64,000 nt of DNA from an uncultured Pelagibacteraceae bacterium. GTDB taxonomy: Bacteria > Pseudomonadota > Alphaproteobacteria > Pelagibacterales > Pelagibacteraceae. The notes under the pieces were generated by a model that searched no databases, was not told the origin of the DNA, and saw only the letters and a list, made by a program, of their open reading frames with translations. Of this stretch, positions 56,234-64,000 are shown piece by piece. The stretch spans positions 1-64,000 of the forward strand of contig CACMVB010000003.1 of NCBI GenBank assembly GCA_902617025.1, in the 5' to 3' direction. Position numbers and translations under genes: made by a program. Positions within the stretch are counted from its first letter, which is position 1; each line of letters begins with the position of its first letter.

Positions 56234-57464
56234 TTTTTAATTGAAAATGCTTTTTCTTCCCGAAGGAAATTTTAAGTGTTTTTTCCTTAAAATCGTGAAC
56301 TTCTATAATTCTTTTATCATCAACAATTAATATATTATTTATTTTTAATCCTTTATTAGCTATTGCTCTTCTAGCTTCACTTTTGGAGGACATAATTTTT
56401 TTATTCGATAATAGATCCAAAATATTTATACCTCTTTTAATTTCTTCAAGTTTTACTTTTATCTCAGGTAAATCTAAACCTAATCCTTTTCCCTCAAAAG
56501 TATCTTTAGCTGTAAGCTCTGCTTTTTTAGAGGCCTCGTTTCCATGAATAATTTTAGTAGCCTCGTTAGCTAGAATTACTTTTAATTTATTTATATTTTT
56601 TTCTTTTTCGATTAATTTCTCAACTTCTTCAGTTTCTAAATCTGTAAAAAAGTTTAAAAATCTTTTAACATCTCTGTCATCTGTATTCCTCCAAAATTGC
56701 CAATAATCATATGGAGACAATAAATCCTTATTTAGCCATATTGCACCTTTTTCAGTTTTTCCCATTTTAGTGCCCGATGCAGTTGTGATTAACGGCGAAG
56801 TTAGGCCAAACGAATCTTTTTGCAAAATTCTGCGAATAAGCTCTACTCCATTAATTATATTTCCCCATTGGTCAGACCCACCAACTTGTAAAATGCAATT
56901 ATTTTTCTTAAATAATTGATAAAAATCATACGCTTGTAAAATCATATAGTTAAATTCCATATAACTAAGAGATTGCTCCCTCTCTAATCGTAATTTTACA
57001 CTATCGAAAGTTAGCATTTTGTTGATCGTGAAATGAATTCCTATCTCTCTCAAAAATTTTATATACTTTAATTCAGTTAACCACAAAGCATTGTCGACAA
57101 AAATTGGTTTTGTTTTTTTATTAGATGTATTTAAAATCTTTTTAAAAATTTTTTTTATACTCACAATATTTTTTTTAATTTCTTTTTTTTCTAATATTTT
57201 TCTAGTAGAGTCTTTTCCTGAGGGGTCGCCAATTAAAGTAGTTCCACCTCCTAATAAAATAATAGGCTGATGGCCGTGTTTTTGCATTAGTTTTAAAATC
57301 ATAATTTGCAGTAAGCTTCCCACATGAAGACTGCTTGCTGTGCAATCAAAACCAATATATGCAGAAATCGATTGTTTATTGCAAATTTCTTCTAGTTTAT
57401 CTAAATCAGTACACTGATTTAAATAACCTCGAGATCTCATTTCCATTAAAAATTTATTTTTCAT
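56226..57464 (-). CDS. tyrS: Tyrosyl-tRNA synthetase
   Basis: TyrS charges tRNA-Tyr. The class I signature appears as CTASSLHVGSLLQ (HIGH-like HVGS), the tyrosine-binding region as SYMEFNYMILQAYDF and QVGGSDQWGNI, and the KMSKS-like loop as GTKMGKTEKG. A C-terminal S4-like RNA-binding domain (about residues 345-412) contains SKSEARRAIANKGLKINN. The length of 412 residues is normal. It is divergent from anmK with a 54-base gap. Confidence 0.97.
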   Translation of the reverse strand: MKNKFLMEMRSRGYLNQCTDLDKLEEICNKQSISAYIGFDCTASSLHVGSLLQIMILKLMQKHGHQPIILLGGGTTLIGDPSGKDSTRKILEKKEIKKNIVSIKKIFKKILNTSNKKTKPIFVDNALWLTELKYIKFLREIGIHFTINKMLTFDSVKLRLEREQSLSYMEFNYMILQAYDFYQLFKKNNCILQVGGSDQWGNIINGVELIRRILQKDSFGLTSPLITTASGTKMGKTEKGAIWLNKDLLSPYDYWQFWRNTDDRDVKRFLNFFTDLETEEVEKLIEKEKNINKLKVILANEATKIIHGNEASKKAELTAKDTFEGKGLGLDLPEIKVKLEEIKRGINILDLLSNKKIMSSKSEARRAIANKGLKINNILIVDDKRIIEVHDFKEKTLKISFGKKKHFQLKII

Positions 57465-57518
57465 AGACCTTTCTTTTTACTCTACTAATATAGCAACTTA
57501 CTATAAATTTAAATAAAT

Positions 57519-58679
57519 ATGGGAAAAATATTAACATCTTTAGGGTTAATGAGCGGCACATCTGGAGACGGTATTGATGCATCAATTATCAAATCTAATG
57601 GTGATATAAATTCTACTCAAATTAATAATCTGGAGTTAATAGAGGATAAGTTTTTTGAATACGAAAAAAAAACTATAAAAAAAATTCATTTATTGAGAAA
57701 TAAAATCAACTTTCATAAAGATCTTCAAATTTATAAGAAAGAGATCGACGATATTCAAAGAGAAATTACTCTTTTTCATGCCAAGGCTACTAAAGATTTA
57801 ATAAAGAGTTACGAAATAGATCTAATAGGATTTCATGGTCATACAATTTATCACAATCCTAAAGAAAAAATTTCCTATCAAATGGGAGATGCAAAACTTC
57901 TATCTCAACTTGCCAAAAAAAAAGTAATATTTAATTTTCGCGAAAACGATATTAAAAATGGAGGAGAGGGAGCACCTTTAGCTCCTTTGTACCACCATGC
58001 TATTTCTCAAAAAAAAAAAATAAATCTACCATTTGATATTTTAAATATAGGTGGAATTTCTAATTTAACCTCTTTTTGTCACAAAACACTTAGTTTTAAA
58101 GCAAGGGACATAGGACCAGGCAACTGTTTAATTGATAGGTGGGTTAGAGAAAATTCAAATTTCAATTTTGATGAAGGGGGGTATTTGGCAAAAAATGGAA
58201 AAATTAACCGATTAATTCTTGAGCAGGTTTCTGAACATAGTAATAAAATTTCAGAAGGAAGAAGTATTTTAGAAACTCAGAGATCATTAGATATTAAAGA
58301 TTATGATTTAAGTTTTGTAAGGGGTCTTACTTTAGAAGATGGAGCAGCTACACTAACAGAGTATACCGCAGAATTATTATGCGAGGCTATCTTTAAATTT
58401 AGCTTTTTTTACAGAGATTTACCTAAAGACCTTTATAATAAACTTATATTGACTGGGGGCGGAAGAAAAAATAATCATTTAGTTAAAAAAATAAAAGAAA
58501 AATTAAAAAATACCTTTAAGGTAATTATGATTGATGATTTTGATATCGATGGAGACTTTATAGAATCCCAGGCTTTTGCCTTTTTAGCTATAAGATCATT
58601 TAAAAAATTGCCAATAACTTTCCCTGAAACCACTGGATGTAATAATCCATGTCAAGGGGGAGAATTAATTTCTTTTTAA
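57519..58679 (+). CDS. anmK: Anhydro-N-acetylmuramic acid kinase
   Basis: AnmK hydrolyses and phosphorylates 1,6-anhydro-MurNAc to MurNAc-6-phosphate, recycling cell-wall sugar. LMSGTSGDGIDASII near the N-terminus is the phosphate-binding motif; GFHGHTIYHNP, NIGGISNLT, DIGPGNCLIDRW and LTGGGRKNNHL are family blocks. The 386-residue length is typical. The pairing with tyrS in divergent orientation is common in proteobacteria. A run of 12 A residues near 58009-58020 encodes a lysine stretch and could be prone to slippage. Its stop shares TTAA with the convergent hydrolase. Confidence 0.94.
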   Translation: MGKILTSLGLMSGTSGDGIDASIIKSNGDINSTQINNLELIEDKFFEYEKKTIKKIHLLRNKINFHKDLQIYKKEIDDIQREITLFHAKATKDLIKSYEIDLIGFHGHTIYHNPKEKISYQMGDAKLLSQLAKKKVIFNFRENDIKNGGEGAPLAPLYHHAISQKKKINLPFDILNIGGISNLTSFCHKTLSFKARDIGPGNCLIDRWVRENSNFNFDEGGYLAKNGKINRLILEQVSEHSNKISEGRSILETQRSLDIKDYDLSFVRGLTLEDGAATLTEYTAELLCEAIFKFSFFYRDLPKDLYNKLILTGGGRKNNHLVKKIKEKLKNTFKVIMIDDFDIDGDFIESQAFAFLAIRSFKKLPITFPETTGCNNPCQGGELISF

Positions 58680-59332
58680 ATCAGAGCAGTCTTTTCTTTA
58701 ATATATTTTGTAATTTCGGCAGAAAGCTCTTTTTCTTTATTTTTAAAAAAATGATTAGAGTTTTTTACTTTAGAAAATATTACCTCAACTCCTTTTTGAT
58801 TTTTAATTCGGTTATCAAGATCAAGTATACTTTCCTTTGTTACTAACTCGTCATTATCACTATATATTACTTGCCCTGAGGTTGGACATGGCGCAAGAAA
58901 TGAAAAATCATAAACATTTGGCTGGGGAGAAACAGCGATAAAATTATTAACCTCAGGTCTTCTCATAATTAATTGCATGCAAATTAAAGATCCAAAAGAA
59001 AAACCAGATACCCAGCATTGACTATAATCTAAATTTTGTCTTTCTATCCAATCTAAAGCCGCAGCCGCATCTGACAGTTCTCCTTGGCCATTGTCAAACA
59101 CACCCTCACTTTTTCCTACTCCTCTAAAATTTACTTTAATTACAGAAAAACCATTTTCTAAAAAAATGTTATACATTAATTGAACAATACGATTGTTCAT
59201 TGTGCCACCGTACTGTGGATGTGGATGCAAAACTATAGCTACAGGAGAGCCAAATTTAGGGTTTTTGTAATATTTAGCCTCAAGTCTTCCAGCTGGACCG
59301 GGAATAAAAATTTCTAAACTTTTAGGTTTCAT
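58676..59332 (-). CDS. Alpha/beta hydrolase (COG2945-like)
   Basis: The 218-residue protein has the small alpha/beta hydrolase layout: LHPHPQYGGTMNNRIV (oxyanion region), NFRGVGKSEG, the nucleophile elbow GFSFGS with the catalytic serine, an acidic YSDNDELV strand and a C-terminal NSNHFFKNKE with the catalytic histidine. These match the COG2945/YpfH-like group of uncharacterised hydrolases. It is divergent from iscR with 131 bases between starts, in which the only clear operator serves iscR. The substrate is unknown. Confidence 0.82.
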   Translation of the reverse strand: MKPKSLEIFIPGPAGRLEAKYYKNPKFGSPVAIVLHPHPQYGGTMNNRIVQLMYNIFLENGFSVIKVNFRGVGKSEGVFDNGQGELSDAAAALDWIERQNLDYSQCWVSGFSFGSLICMQLIMRRPEVNNFIAVSPQPNVYDFSFLAPCPTSGQVIYSDNDELVTKESILDLDNRIKNQKGVEVIFSKVKNSNHFFKNKEKELSAEITKYIKEKTALI

Positions 59333-59406
59333 AATTGATAATGATTATTATTAAAAAAAAAAGTACAGCTTTATAACACGTTTTTATGCGACAAATATTT
59401 TTTTTT

Positions 59407-59450
59407 AATCCTGACTAAATCAGTAGGAATTGCTTAAAAAGTATTATATT
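59407..59450 (+). promoter_or_regulatory. iscR-suf promoter with type-1 IscR operator
   Basis: The core CCTGACTAAATCAGTAGG (59410-59427) matches the central part of the E. coli type-1 IscR consensus (SYYGACTRWWWYAGTCRRS) at all but one of its 18 positions; the flanks match poorly. A -10-like TATATT lies at 59445-59450, so the -35 region would fall inside the operator, as expected for repression by Fe-S-loaded IscR. The predicted leader to the ATG at 59464 is only about seven bases. Confidence 0.65.
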
Positions 59451-59463
59451 ACAACATAAAATT

Positions 59464-59874
59464 ATGAAATTAACTAATAAAGGTAGATACGCAGTAATGG
59501 CAATGGCTGACTTGGCATCAAATGGTAAGAAAAGACCTATAAGTCTTTCTGAAATATCTATTAGACAAAATATTTCACTAGCCTATTTAGAACAAATTTT
59601 TTTTAAACTTAAAAATAACAAACTAGTAAGAAGCTCTAGAGGAGCCAATGGAGGTTATATTTTGGAAAAGCCAGCATCAGAAATAAAATTGTCTAACATA
59701 ATTTTTGCAGTTGATGAAGAAGTAAGAACTCTTAATTGCAAAAAAAGTTCCAAAAGGGGGTGTAACAATAAATCTACTAAATGTATTACGCACAATTTGT
59801 GGGATGCATTAGACCAACACATAATAGGTTTTTTTGAGAGAGTAAAATTGCAAGATTTAACAAAAAATAATTAA
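59464..59874 (+). CDS. iscR: Rrf2-family Fe-S cluster regulator IscR
   Basis: The 136-residue protein has the Rrf2 winged helix-turn-helix ([13 protein letters not shown] to [11 protein letters not shown], residues 6-67) and three cysteines at 92, 100 and 107 followed by CITH with His110. This Cys3-His set matches the [2Fe-2S] ligands of E. coli IscR, although the spacing is C-x7-C-x6-C instead of C-x5-C-x5-C. It heads the suf operon and has a type-1-like IscR site in its promoter, so it probably represses itself and suf when clusters are plentiful. The wider cysteine spacing resembles neither RirA nor CymR clearly, and IscR is the best name. Confidence 0.9.
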   Translation: MKLTNKGRYAVMAMADLASNGKKRPISLSEISIRQNISLAYLEQIFFKLKNNKLVRSSRGANGGYILEKPASEIKLSNIIFAVDEEVRTLNCKKSSKRGCNNKSTKCITHNLWDALDQHIIGFFERVKLQDLTKNN

Positions 59875-59878
59875 AAAT

Positions 59879-61312
59879 ATGAAAAAAGAAGAATTAAAAA
59901 ATCAAGAATATAAATACGGTTTTACTACCGATATTGAAAACTTCAAAGCACCAAAAGGTCTTTCGGAGGAAACTATTAGATTTATTTCCAAAATAAAAAA
60001 TGAACCTAAATGGATGTTAGAGTGGAGATTAAAGGCTTTTAATAGACTTAAAGTTTTAAAAGAACCTAATTGGCAAAAACCGAAGTATCCAAAAATAAAT
60101 TATCAAGATTTATATTATTACTCAGCACCTAAAAGCATGAAGGATAAACCTAAAAGTTTAAATGAGGTTGATCCTAAATTAATTGAAACATATAATAAAT
60201 TAGGTATTCCACTTAATGAGCAAAAAAGGTTGAGCGGTGTTGCAGTTGATGCTGTTTTTGACTCAGTCTCTGTTGCGACAACTTTTAAAGGTGAGCTTGA
60301 CAAAAAGGGGATAATTTTTTGTCCAATATCGGAGGCTATACAAAAACATCCTGAATTAGTAAAAAAGTATTTAGGCTCTGTTATTCCTTTAAGTGACCAT
60401 TATTTTGCTACTCTTAACTCAGCAGTCTTTACTGATGGATCTTTTGTATATATTCCGCCAAACACGAGATGTCCAATGGAACTATCTACATACTTTAGAA
60501 TTAACGCATCTGAGACAGGTCAATTTGAAAGAACATTAATCATTGCGGATAAAGGAAGTTATGTAAGTTATTTGGAGGGCTGCACAGCTCCAATGAGAGA
60601 TGAAAATCAATTACACGCAGCTAATGTAGAATTAGTTGCTTTAGATGATGCAGAAATAAAATACTCAACAGTGCAAAATTGGTATCCTGGCGACAAAGAT
60701 GGTGTTGGCGGTATTTATAATTTTGTTACAAAGAGAGGCGCATGTAGAGGTAAGAATTCAAAAATCTCATGGACTCAAGTCGAGACAGGATCTGCGATTA
60801 CATGGAAATATCCTAGTTGCATATTACAAGGCGATAACTCTGTAGGTGAATTCTATTCAATAGCTATTACCAACAATCATCAAAAAGCAGATACTGGCAC
60901 TAAGATGGTCCACTTGGGTAAGAATACAAAAAGTAAAATTATTTCAAAAGGAATTTCTGCAGGTCAAGCAGATAATACATACAGAGGTCTTGTAGATATT
61001 GGAGCAAAGGCTAAAAATTCTAGGAATTATACTCAATGTGACTCTCTATTGATGGGTAATAAATGTGGAGCACATACCGTTCCATATATAAGAAATAAAA
61101 ACTCCTCCTCGACGATTGAACATGAAGCTACAACATCTAAGATCAACGAGGACCAATTGTTTTATTGCAATCAAAGAGGATTAAACCAAGAAGAAGCAGT
61201 AAGTCTTATCGTAAATGGTTTCTGCAAAGAAGTGTTGCAGCAACTTCCAATGGAATTTGCAGTTGAGGCACAAAAATTAGTTTCTATTAGTTTAGAAGGG
61301 AGCGTCGGATAA
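59879..61312 (+). CDS. sufB: Fe-S cluster scaffold protein SufB
   Basis: SufB builds the nascent cluster within the SufBC2D complex. The 477-residue protein contains [51 protein letters not shown] and the C-terminal [20 protein letters not shown] with the conserved cluster-assembly cysteine, then [21 protein letters not shown]. All are typical of SufB. It follows iscR after four bases and overlaps sufC by one base (TAATG). Confidence 0.98.
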   Translation: MKKEELKNQEYKYGFTTDIENFKAPKGLSEETIRFISKIKNEPKWMLEWRLKAFNRLKVLKEPNWQKPKYPKINYQDLYYYSAPKSMKDKPKSLNEVDPKLIETYNKLGIPLNEQKRLSGVAVDAVFDSVSVATTFKGELDKKGIIFCPISEAIQKHPELVKKYLGSVIPLSDHYFATLNSAVFTDGSFVYIPPNTRCPMELSTYFRINASETGQFERTLIIADKGSYVSYLEGCTAPMRDENQLHAANVELVALDDAEIKYSTVQNWYPGDKDGVGGIYNFVTKRGACRGKNSKISWTQVETGSAITWKYPSCILQGDNSVGEFYSIAITNNHQKADTGTKMVHLGKNTKSKIISKGISAGQADNTYRGLVDIGAKAKNSRNYTQCDSLLMGNKCGAHTVPYIRNKNSSSTIEHEATTSKINEDQLFYCNQRGLNQEEAVSLIVNGFCKEVLQQLPMEFAVEAQKLVSISLEGSVG

Positions 61313-62046
61313 TGCTTCAATTACAAAATCTTAAGGCCTCAGTAAATGAGAAGTCAATTTTAAATGGACTAAACTTAGAAATTAAATCCGGAGAGGTTCA
61401 TGCTATCATGGGGCCAAACGGATCAGGAAAAAGTACTTTAGCAAATATTTTATCTGGTAAAAGTGGATACGATGTAAGTGGAAGTTTAAAATATGAGGGC
61501 AAAAACTTACGTGAAATTCCTATTGAAGAGCGCGCTCAAAAAGGAATCTTTTTAGCTTTTCAATATCCTTTAGAAATACCAGGTGTTAATACAACTAATT
61601 TTCTAAAAACTTCATTAAATTCGATTAGAAAAGCTAAAGGTGAAAAAGAATTAGATACACTAAATCTTTTAAAATTGATTAAAGAAAAAGCCTCTGAATT
61701 GAATATAGATGAAAAATTTTTATCTAGGCAACTGAATGTTGGGTTCTCAGGAGGGGAGAAAAAGAAAAACGAAATACTTCAAATGAAACTCTTAGAGCCA
61801 AAATTAGCCATCTTGGATGAGACAGACTCTGGCTTAGATATAGATGCATTAAGAATTGTTGCTGACGGAGTAAACTCCCACAAAAATAAGAACAATGCAT
61901 TTTTAATTATCACGCATTATCAAAGACTACTCGATTATATTAAACCAGATTTCATTCATGTATTGTCAAAAGGCAAAATTATTAAAACAGGATGTGCTGA
62001 ATTAGGTCAAGAACTAGAGAAAACAGGTTATGAAAATTTGAAATAA
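61312..62046 (+). CDS. sufC: Fe-S assembly ATPase SufC
   Basis: SufC is the soluble ABC-type ATPase that drives conformational change in SufBC2D. Walker A GPNGSGKST is at residues 34-42, the ABC signature appears as NVGFSGGEKKKNE and Walker B as LAILDETDSGLD; the SufC-specific GIFLAFQYPLEIPGV follows the Q-loop. No membrane partner is needed. The 244-residue length is normal, and it overlaps both neighbours by one base. Confidence 0.98.
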   Translation: MLQLQNLKASVNEKSILNGLNLEIKSGEVHAIMGPNGSGKSTLANILSGKSGYDVSGSLKYEGKNLREIPIEERAQKGIFLAFQYPLEIPGVNTTNFLKTSLNSIRKAKGEKELDTLNLLKLIKEKASELNIDEKFLSRQLNVGFSGGEKKKNEILQMKLLEPKLAILDETDSGLDIDALRIVADGVNSHKNKNNAFLIITHYQRLLDYIKPDFIHVLSKGKIIKTGCAELGQELEKTGYENLK

Positions 62047-63290
62047 TGGAACAATTATTCAACATAGATTTTAAAAGAATAAATTCCTCGAATGATAAAG
62101 AGGCAGCAGATAGAAAAAAAAATTTTGAATTATTTTTAAAAAGAGGTCTTCCAAATAAAAAAAATGAAAATTGGAAATTTTCTGACCTAAACTATATTAT
62201 TAGTAAGAATTTCAAGAATATCAGAAATAACGATGAGTATAAATTGGATGAACAAATTGAATCAATTCATGATTTTGATCATAATAAAGTTATTCTTGTA
62301 AATGGATCATTGAAATCTTATGATTTAAATTTCGAGGAAAAAGAAAAAGTAAAAATTGAAACTTTAAAATCACTTGAGGATTTTCATGATCAGTCAAAAA
62401 ATAATCTCGATTATCTTAATAAAGCTTTATCTATTGGCGGGTTTAACTTGGAAGTTCAACAAAACTACAAATGTAAAAAACCAATAATAATTTATAATTA
62501 TTTTACCGCAAACTTAAATAATAAAATTATCAATAACTCAAATAAGATTAAAGTAAGTCAAAATTCCGAACTAACTTTAATCGAATATAATATTGGTGAA
62601 AAAAGTAAATTTGTTAAAAATACCTTTGAAAAAATTTATATCGATAAAGGTGCAGTTTTTAAAAATATTATTTTACAAAAAAAAAAATTTAACGGTTATT
62701 TTTATAAGAATATTTCTGGTATACAAGATTATAACTCGAGCTATCAAAATTTCATATTAAGTTCAGGACTTAAATTTAATAAAATTGAGATTGATATGAT
62801 CCTGGAAAAAGAGAAAAGTAGTTGTCATATTTTATCTGGATTAAATTTAAGCAAAGAGGAACATCAGGAAATTAAAACTCAAATTAATCATTTGGCGCCA
62901 AATTGTAAAAGTTATCAAAAAATTAAAAATGTTTTAGAAAGTGATAGCAAGGGAGTTTACCAAGGAAAAATATTTGTTAAAGATATTGCTCAAAAAACAG
63001 ACGCATATCAACTAAGCAAAGCTCTAATTTTAAATGATCAAGCTGAATTCAATGCTAAGCCAGAGCTAGAAATTTATGCTGATGATGTAAAATGTTCTCA
63101 CGGGTCCTCTTCCGGTAGCATAGACGAGGAAGCTATACATTATTTAATGACTAGAGGAATTGAATTTAGGGAAGCAAAAAAACTTTTGATTAAAGGTTTT
63201 CTAAATGAAATTTTTGACAACATACCTGAAGAGAAAATTAGAACTTTTCTAGAAAAAAGCATAGCGGTACAGATTGATGAAATTCGATAA
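62046..63290 (+). CDS. sufD: Fe-S assembly protein SufD
   Basis: SufD pairs with SufB and is needed for iron acquisition by the complex. The N-terminal half is divergent (NENWKFSDLNYIISKNF is recognisable), while the beta-helix C-terminal half has GVYQGKIFVKDIAQKTDAYQLSKALILND and the conserved AKPELEIYADDVKCSHGSSSGSIDEEAIHYLMTRGI block in which the histidine of CSHG is essential in studied homologues. Length is 414 residues. Its last 14 bases overlap the start of sufS. Confidence 0.96.
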   Translation: MEQLFNIDFKRINSSNDKEAADRKKNFELFLKRGLPNKKNENWKFSDLNYIISKNFKNIRNNDEYKLDEQIESIHDFDHNKVILVNGSLKSYDLNFEEKEKVKIETLKSLEDFHDQSKNNLDYLNKALSIGGFNLEVQQNYKCKKPIIIYNYFTANLNNKIINNSNKIKVSQNSELTLIEYNIGEKSKFVKNTFEKIYIDKGAVFKNIILQKKKFNGYFYKNISGIQDYNSSYQNFILSSGLKFNKIEIDMILEKEKSSCHILSGLNLSKEEHQEIKTQINHLAPNCKSYQKIKNVLESDSKGVYQGKIFVKDIAQKTDAYQLSKALILNDQAEFNAKPELEIYADDVKCSHGSSSGSIDEEAIHYLMTRGIEFREAKKLLIKGFLNEIFDNIPEEKIRTFLEKSIAVQIDEIR

Positions 63291-64000
63291 TATAAAATCA
63301 AAATTTCCAATTTTTAAACAAAAGATTAAAGGTAAACCTTTAATTTACCTAGATAGCGCTAATTCTTCTCAAAAACCAAAAGCAGTAATAGATGAGATGT
63401 CTAGATTTTATGAAACTGAATTTTCGAATGTAGGAAGAAGCGTACATACCTTAGCAGTTAAAGCCACAAACAAATTTGAAGAAACTAGAGATTTAGTAAA
63501 ATCTTATATAAACGCTCAGTATAGGGAAGAAATAATTTTTACAAAAGGAGCTACAGATGCAATTAATTTAGTTGCTAGCACTTACGGAGAAAAATTTATT
63601 AAAGAAGGTGATGAAATTCTTGTGACTGAGTTAGAGCATCATTCAAATTATGTGCCTTGGCATTATTTAAGAAAAAAAAAGGGAGCAGTAATTAAATTTG
63701 CATCTGTAAATGAAAATGGTGAAATAGATATCGATGAGTTTAAAAAACAAATTACCGAAAAAACTAAGATGATTGCTTTTACTCATATTTCGAATGTGAC
63801 AGGAACTATTATGCCTATAAAAAAGGTTACTGATTTAGCTAAATCAAAAAACATTCCGGTTTTAATTGATGGGACGCAGGGTGCGCCTCACTCAGCTCTA
63901 GATGTACAAGATTTAGGTTGTGATTTTTATGCTATTTCGTGTCACAAAATGTATGGTCCAAATGGATTAGGTATTCTATATGCTAAAAAAAAATGGGTGG
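63277..64000 (+). CDS. sufS: Cysteine desulfurase SufS (3' truncated by window)
   Basis: SufS takes sulfur from cysteine with pyridoxal phosphate and feeds it to SufB. From the ATG at 63277 the frame is open to the window end (241 codons). LIYLDSANSSQKPKAVID, GRSVHTLAVKAT, IFTKGATDAINLVA, ELEHHSNYVPW, LIDGTQGAPHS and ISCHKMYGPNGLG are group II NifS/SufS motifs, and Lys224 in SCHK is the expected Schiff-base lysine. The active-site cysteine region lies beyond the window. The start is 14 bases inside sufD, so the gene completes iscR-sufBCDS. Confidence 0.95.
   Translation, partial: MKFDNIKSKFPIFKQKIKGKPLIYLDSANSSQKPKAVIDEMSRFYETEFSNVGRSVHTLAVKATNKFEETRDLVKSYINAQYREEIIFTKGATDAINLVASTYGEKFIKEGDEILVTELEHHSNYVPWHYLRKKKGAVIKFASVNENGEIDIDEFKKQITEKTKMIAFTHISNVTGTIMPIKKVTDLAKSKNIPVLIDGTQGAPHSALDVQDLGCDFYAISCHKMYGPNGLGILYAKKKWV

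Noticed and set aside
1-64000. CRISPR arrays, IS elements, prophage genes, rRNA or tRNA genes
   Set aside because: No regularly spaced repeats, transposase or phage proteins, and no RNA gene signatures were seen on either strand.

Overview
This window looks like a core-genome stretch of a streamlined, strongly AT-rich alphaproteobacterium of the SAR11/Pelagibacterales type. The evidence is low-GC, lysine- and asparagine-rich proteins, almost no intergenic DNA, overlapping start and stop codons within operons, alphaproteobacterial gene neighbourhoods (lptF-lptG-lptD-surA-pdxA-rsmA; purN-purM / DUF2066-hda-aspS; NDUFA12-DUF2155; psd-pssA) and alphaproteobacterial protein variants (short Psd, RNase E with an enlarged S1 region, DUF2155, NDUFA12). 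The assignment to SAR11 is an inference from gene content and style; no rRNA or other phylogenetic marker gene was compared. I see no IS element, prophage, CRISPR array, tRNA or rRNA gene, and no stretch above 300 bases lacks a gene.

Layout. 1-1580: end of a GT39-like membrane glycosyltransferase and a GT2 glycosyltransferase (cell-surface polymer or lipid). 1700-5715: a kappa-GST-like isomerase, a glycerate-kinase-like P-loop kinase, a TolC-like outer-membrane protein and recA with a LexA-like box and a hairpin terminator. 5891-7852: an aldehyde dehydrogenase and its usual DUF779 partner, separated by a perfect 25-base hairpin. 7897-13917: alaS, icd (convergent), then psd-pssA (phosphatidylethanolamine synthesis) and rlmE. 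13938-19620: a guaB lacking CBS domains, a TPR protein, guaA, panB, a YfgM-like protein and a BamB-like lipoprotein. 19617-26674 (minus): a long run read rpsF-rpsR-rplI-dnaB-RND exporter-cvpA-purF. 26781-29340: fabD-fabG-acpP-gmk. 29315-36580 (minus): lptF-lptG-lptD-surA-pdxA-rsmA. 36715-43677: pepA-ndk, purM-purN (minus), DUF2066-hda-aspS. 43674-48646: a stand-alone TSCPD domain of B12-dependent ribonucleotide reductase, NDUFA12, DUF2155, aroQ-accB-accC (minus) and thiS-thiG. 48639-58679: RNase E/G (minus), mrcA, prfB with its programmed frameshift, an AsmA/YhdP-like protein, tyrS (minus), anmK. 58676-64000: an alpha/beta hydrolase (minus) and iscR-sufB-sufC-sufD-sufS, with sufS cut by the window end.

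The genes serve envelope assembly (LptD/F/G, BamB-like, SurA, PBP1A, AnmK, Psd/PssA), fatty-acid initiation (AccB/C, FabD/G, ACP), purine nucleotides (PurF/M/N, GuaA/B, Gmk, Ndk), translation, replication control (DnaB, Hda) and Fe-S assembly (Suf under IscR). No undescribed multi-gene system is obvious. The most notable points are the free-standing NrdJ-type TSCPD protein, the CBS-less IMP dehydrogenase, the cysteine-free RNase E/G without the zinc-link, a near-consensus type-1 IscR operator before iscR, the perfect hairpin between the aldehyde dehydrogenase and DUF779 genes, and the fact that all nine convergent gene pairs overlap at their stop codons.
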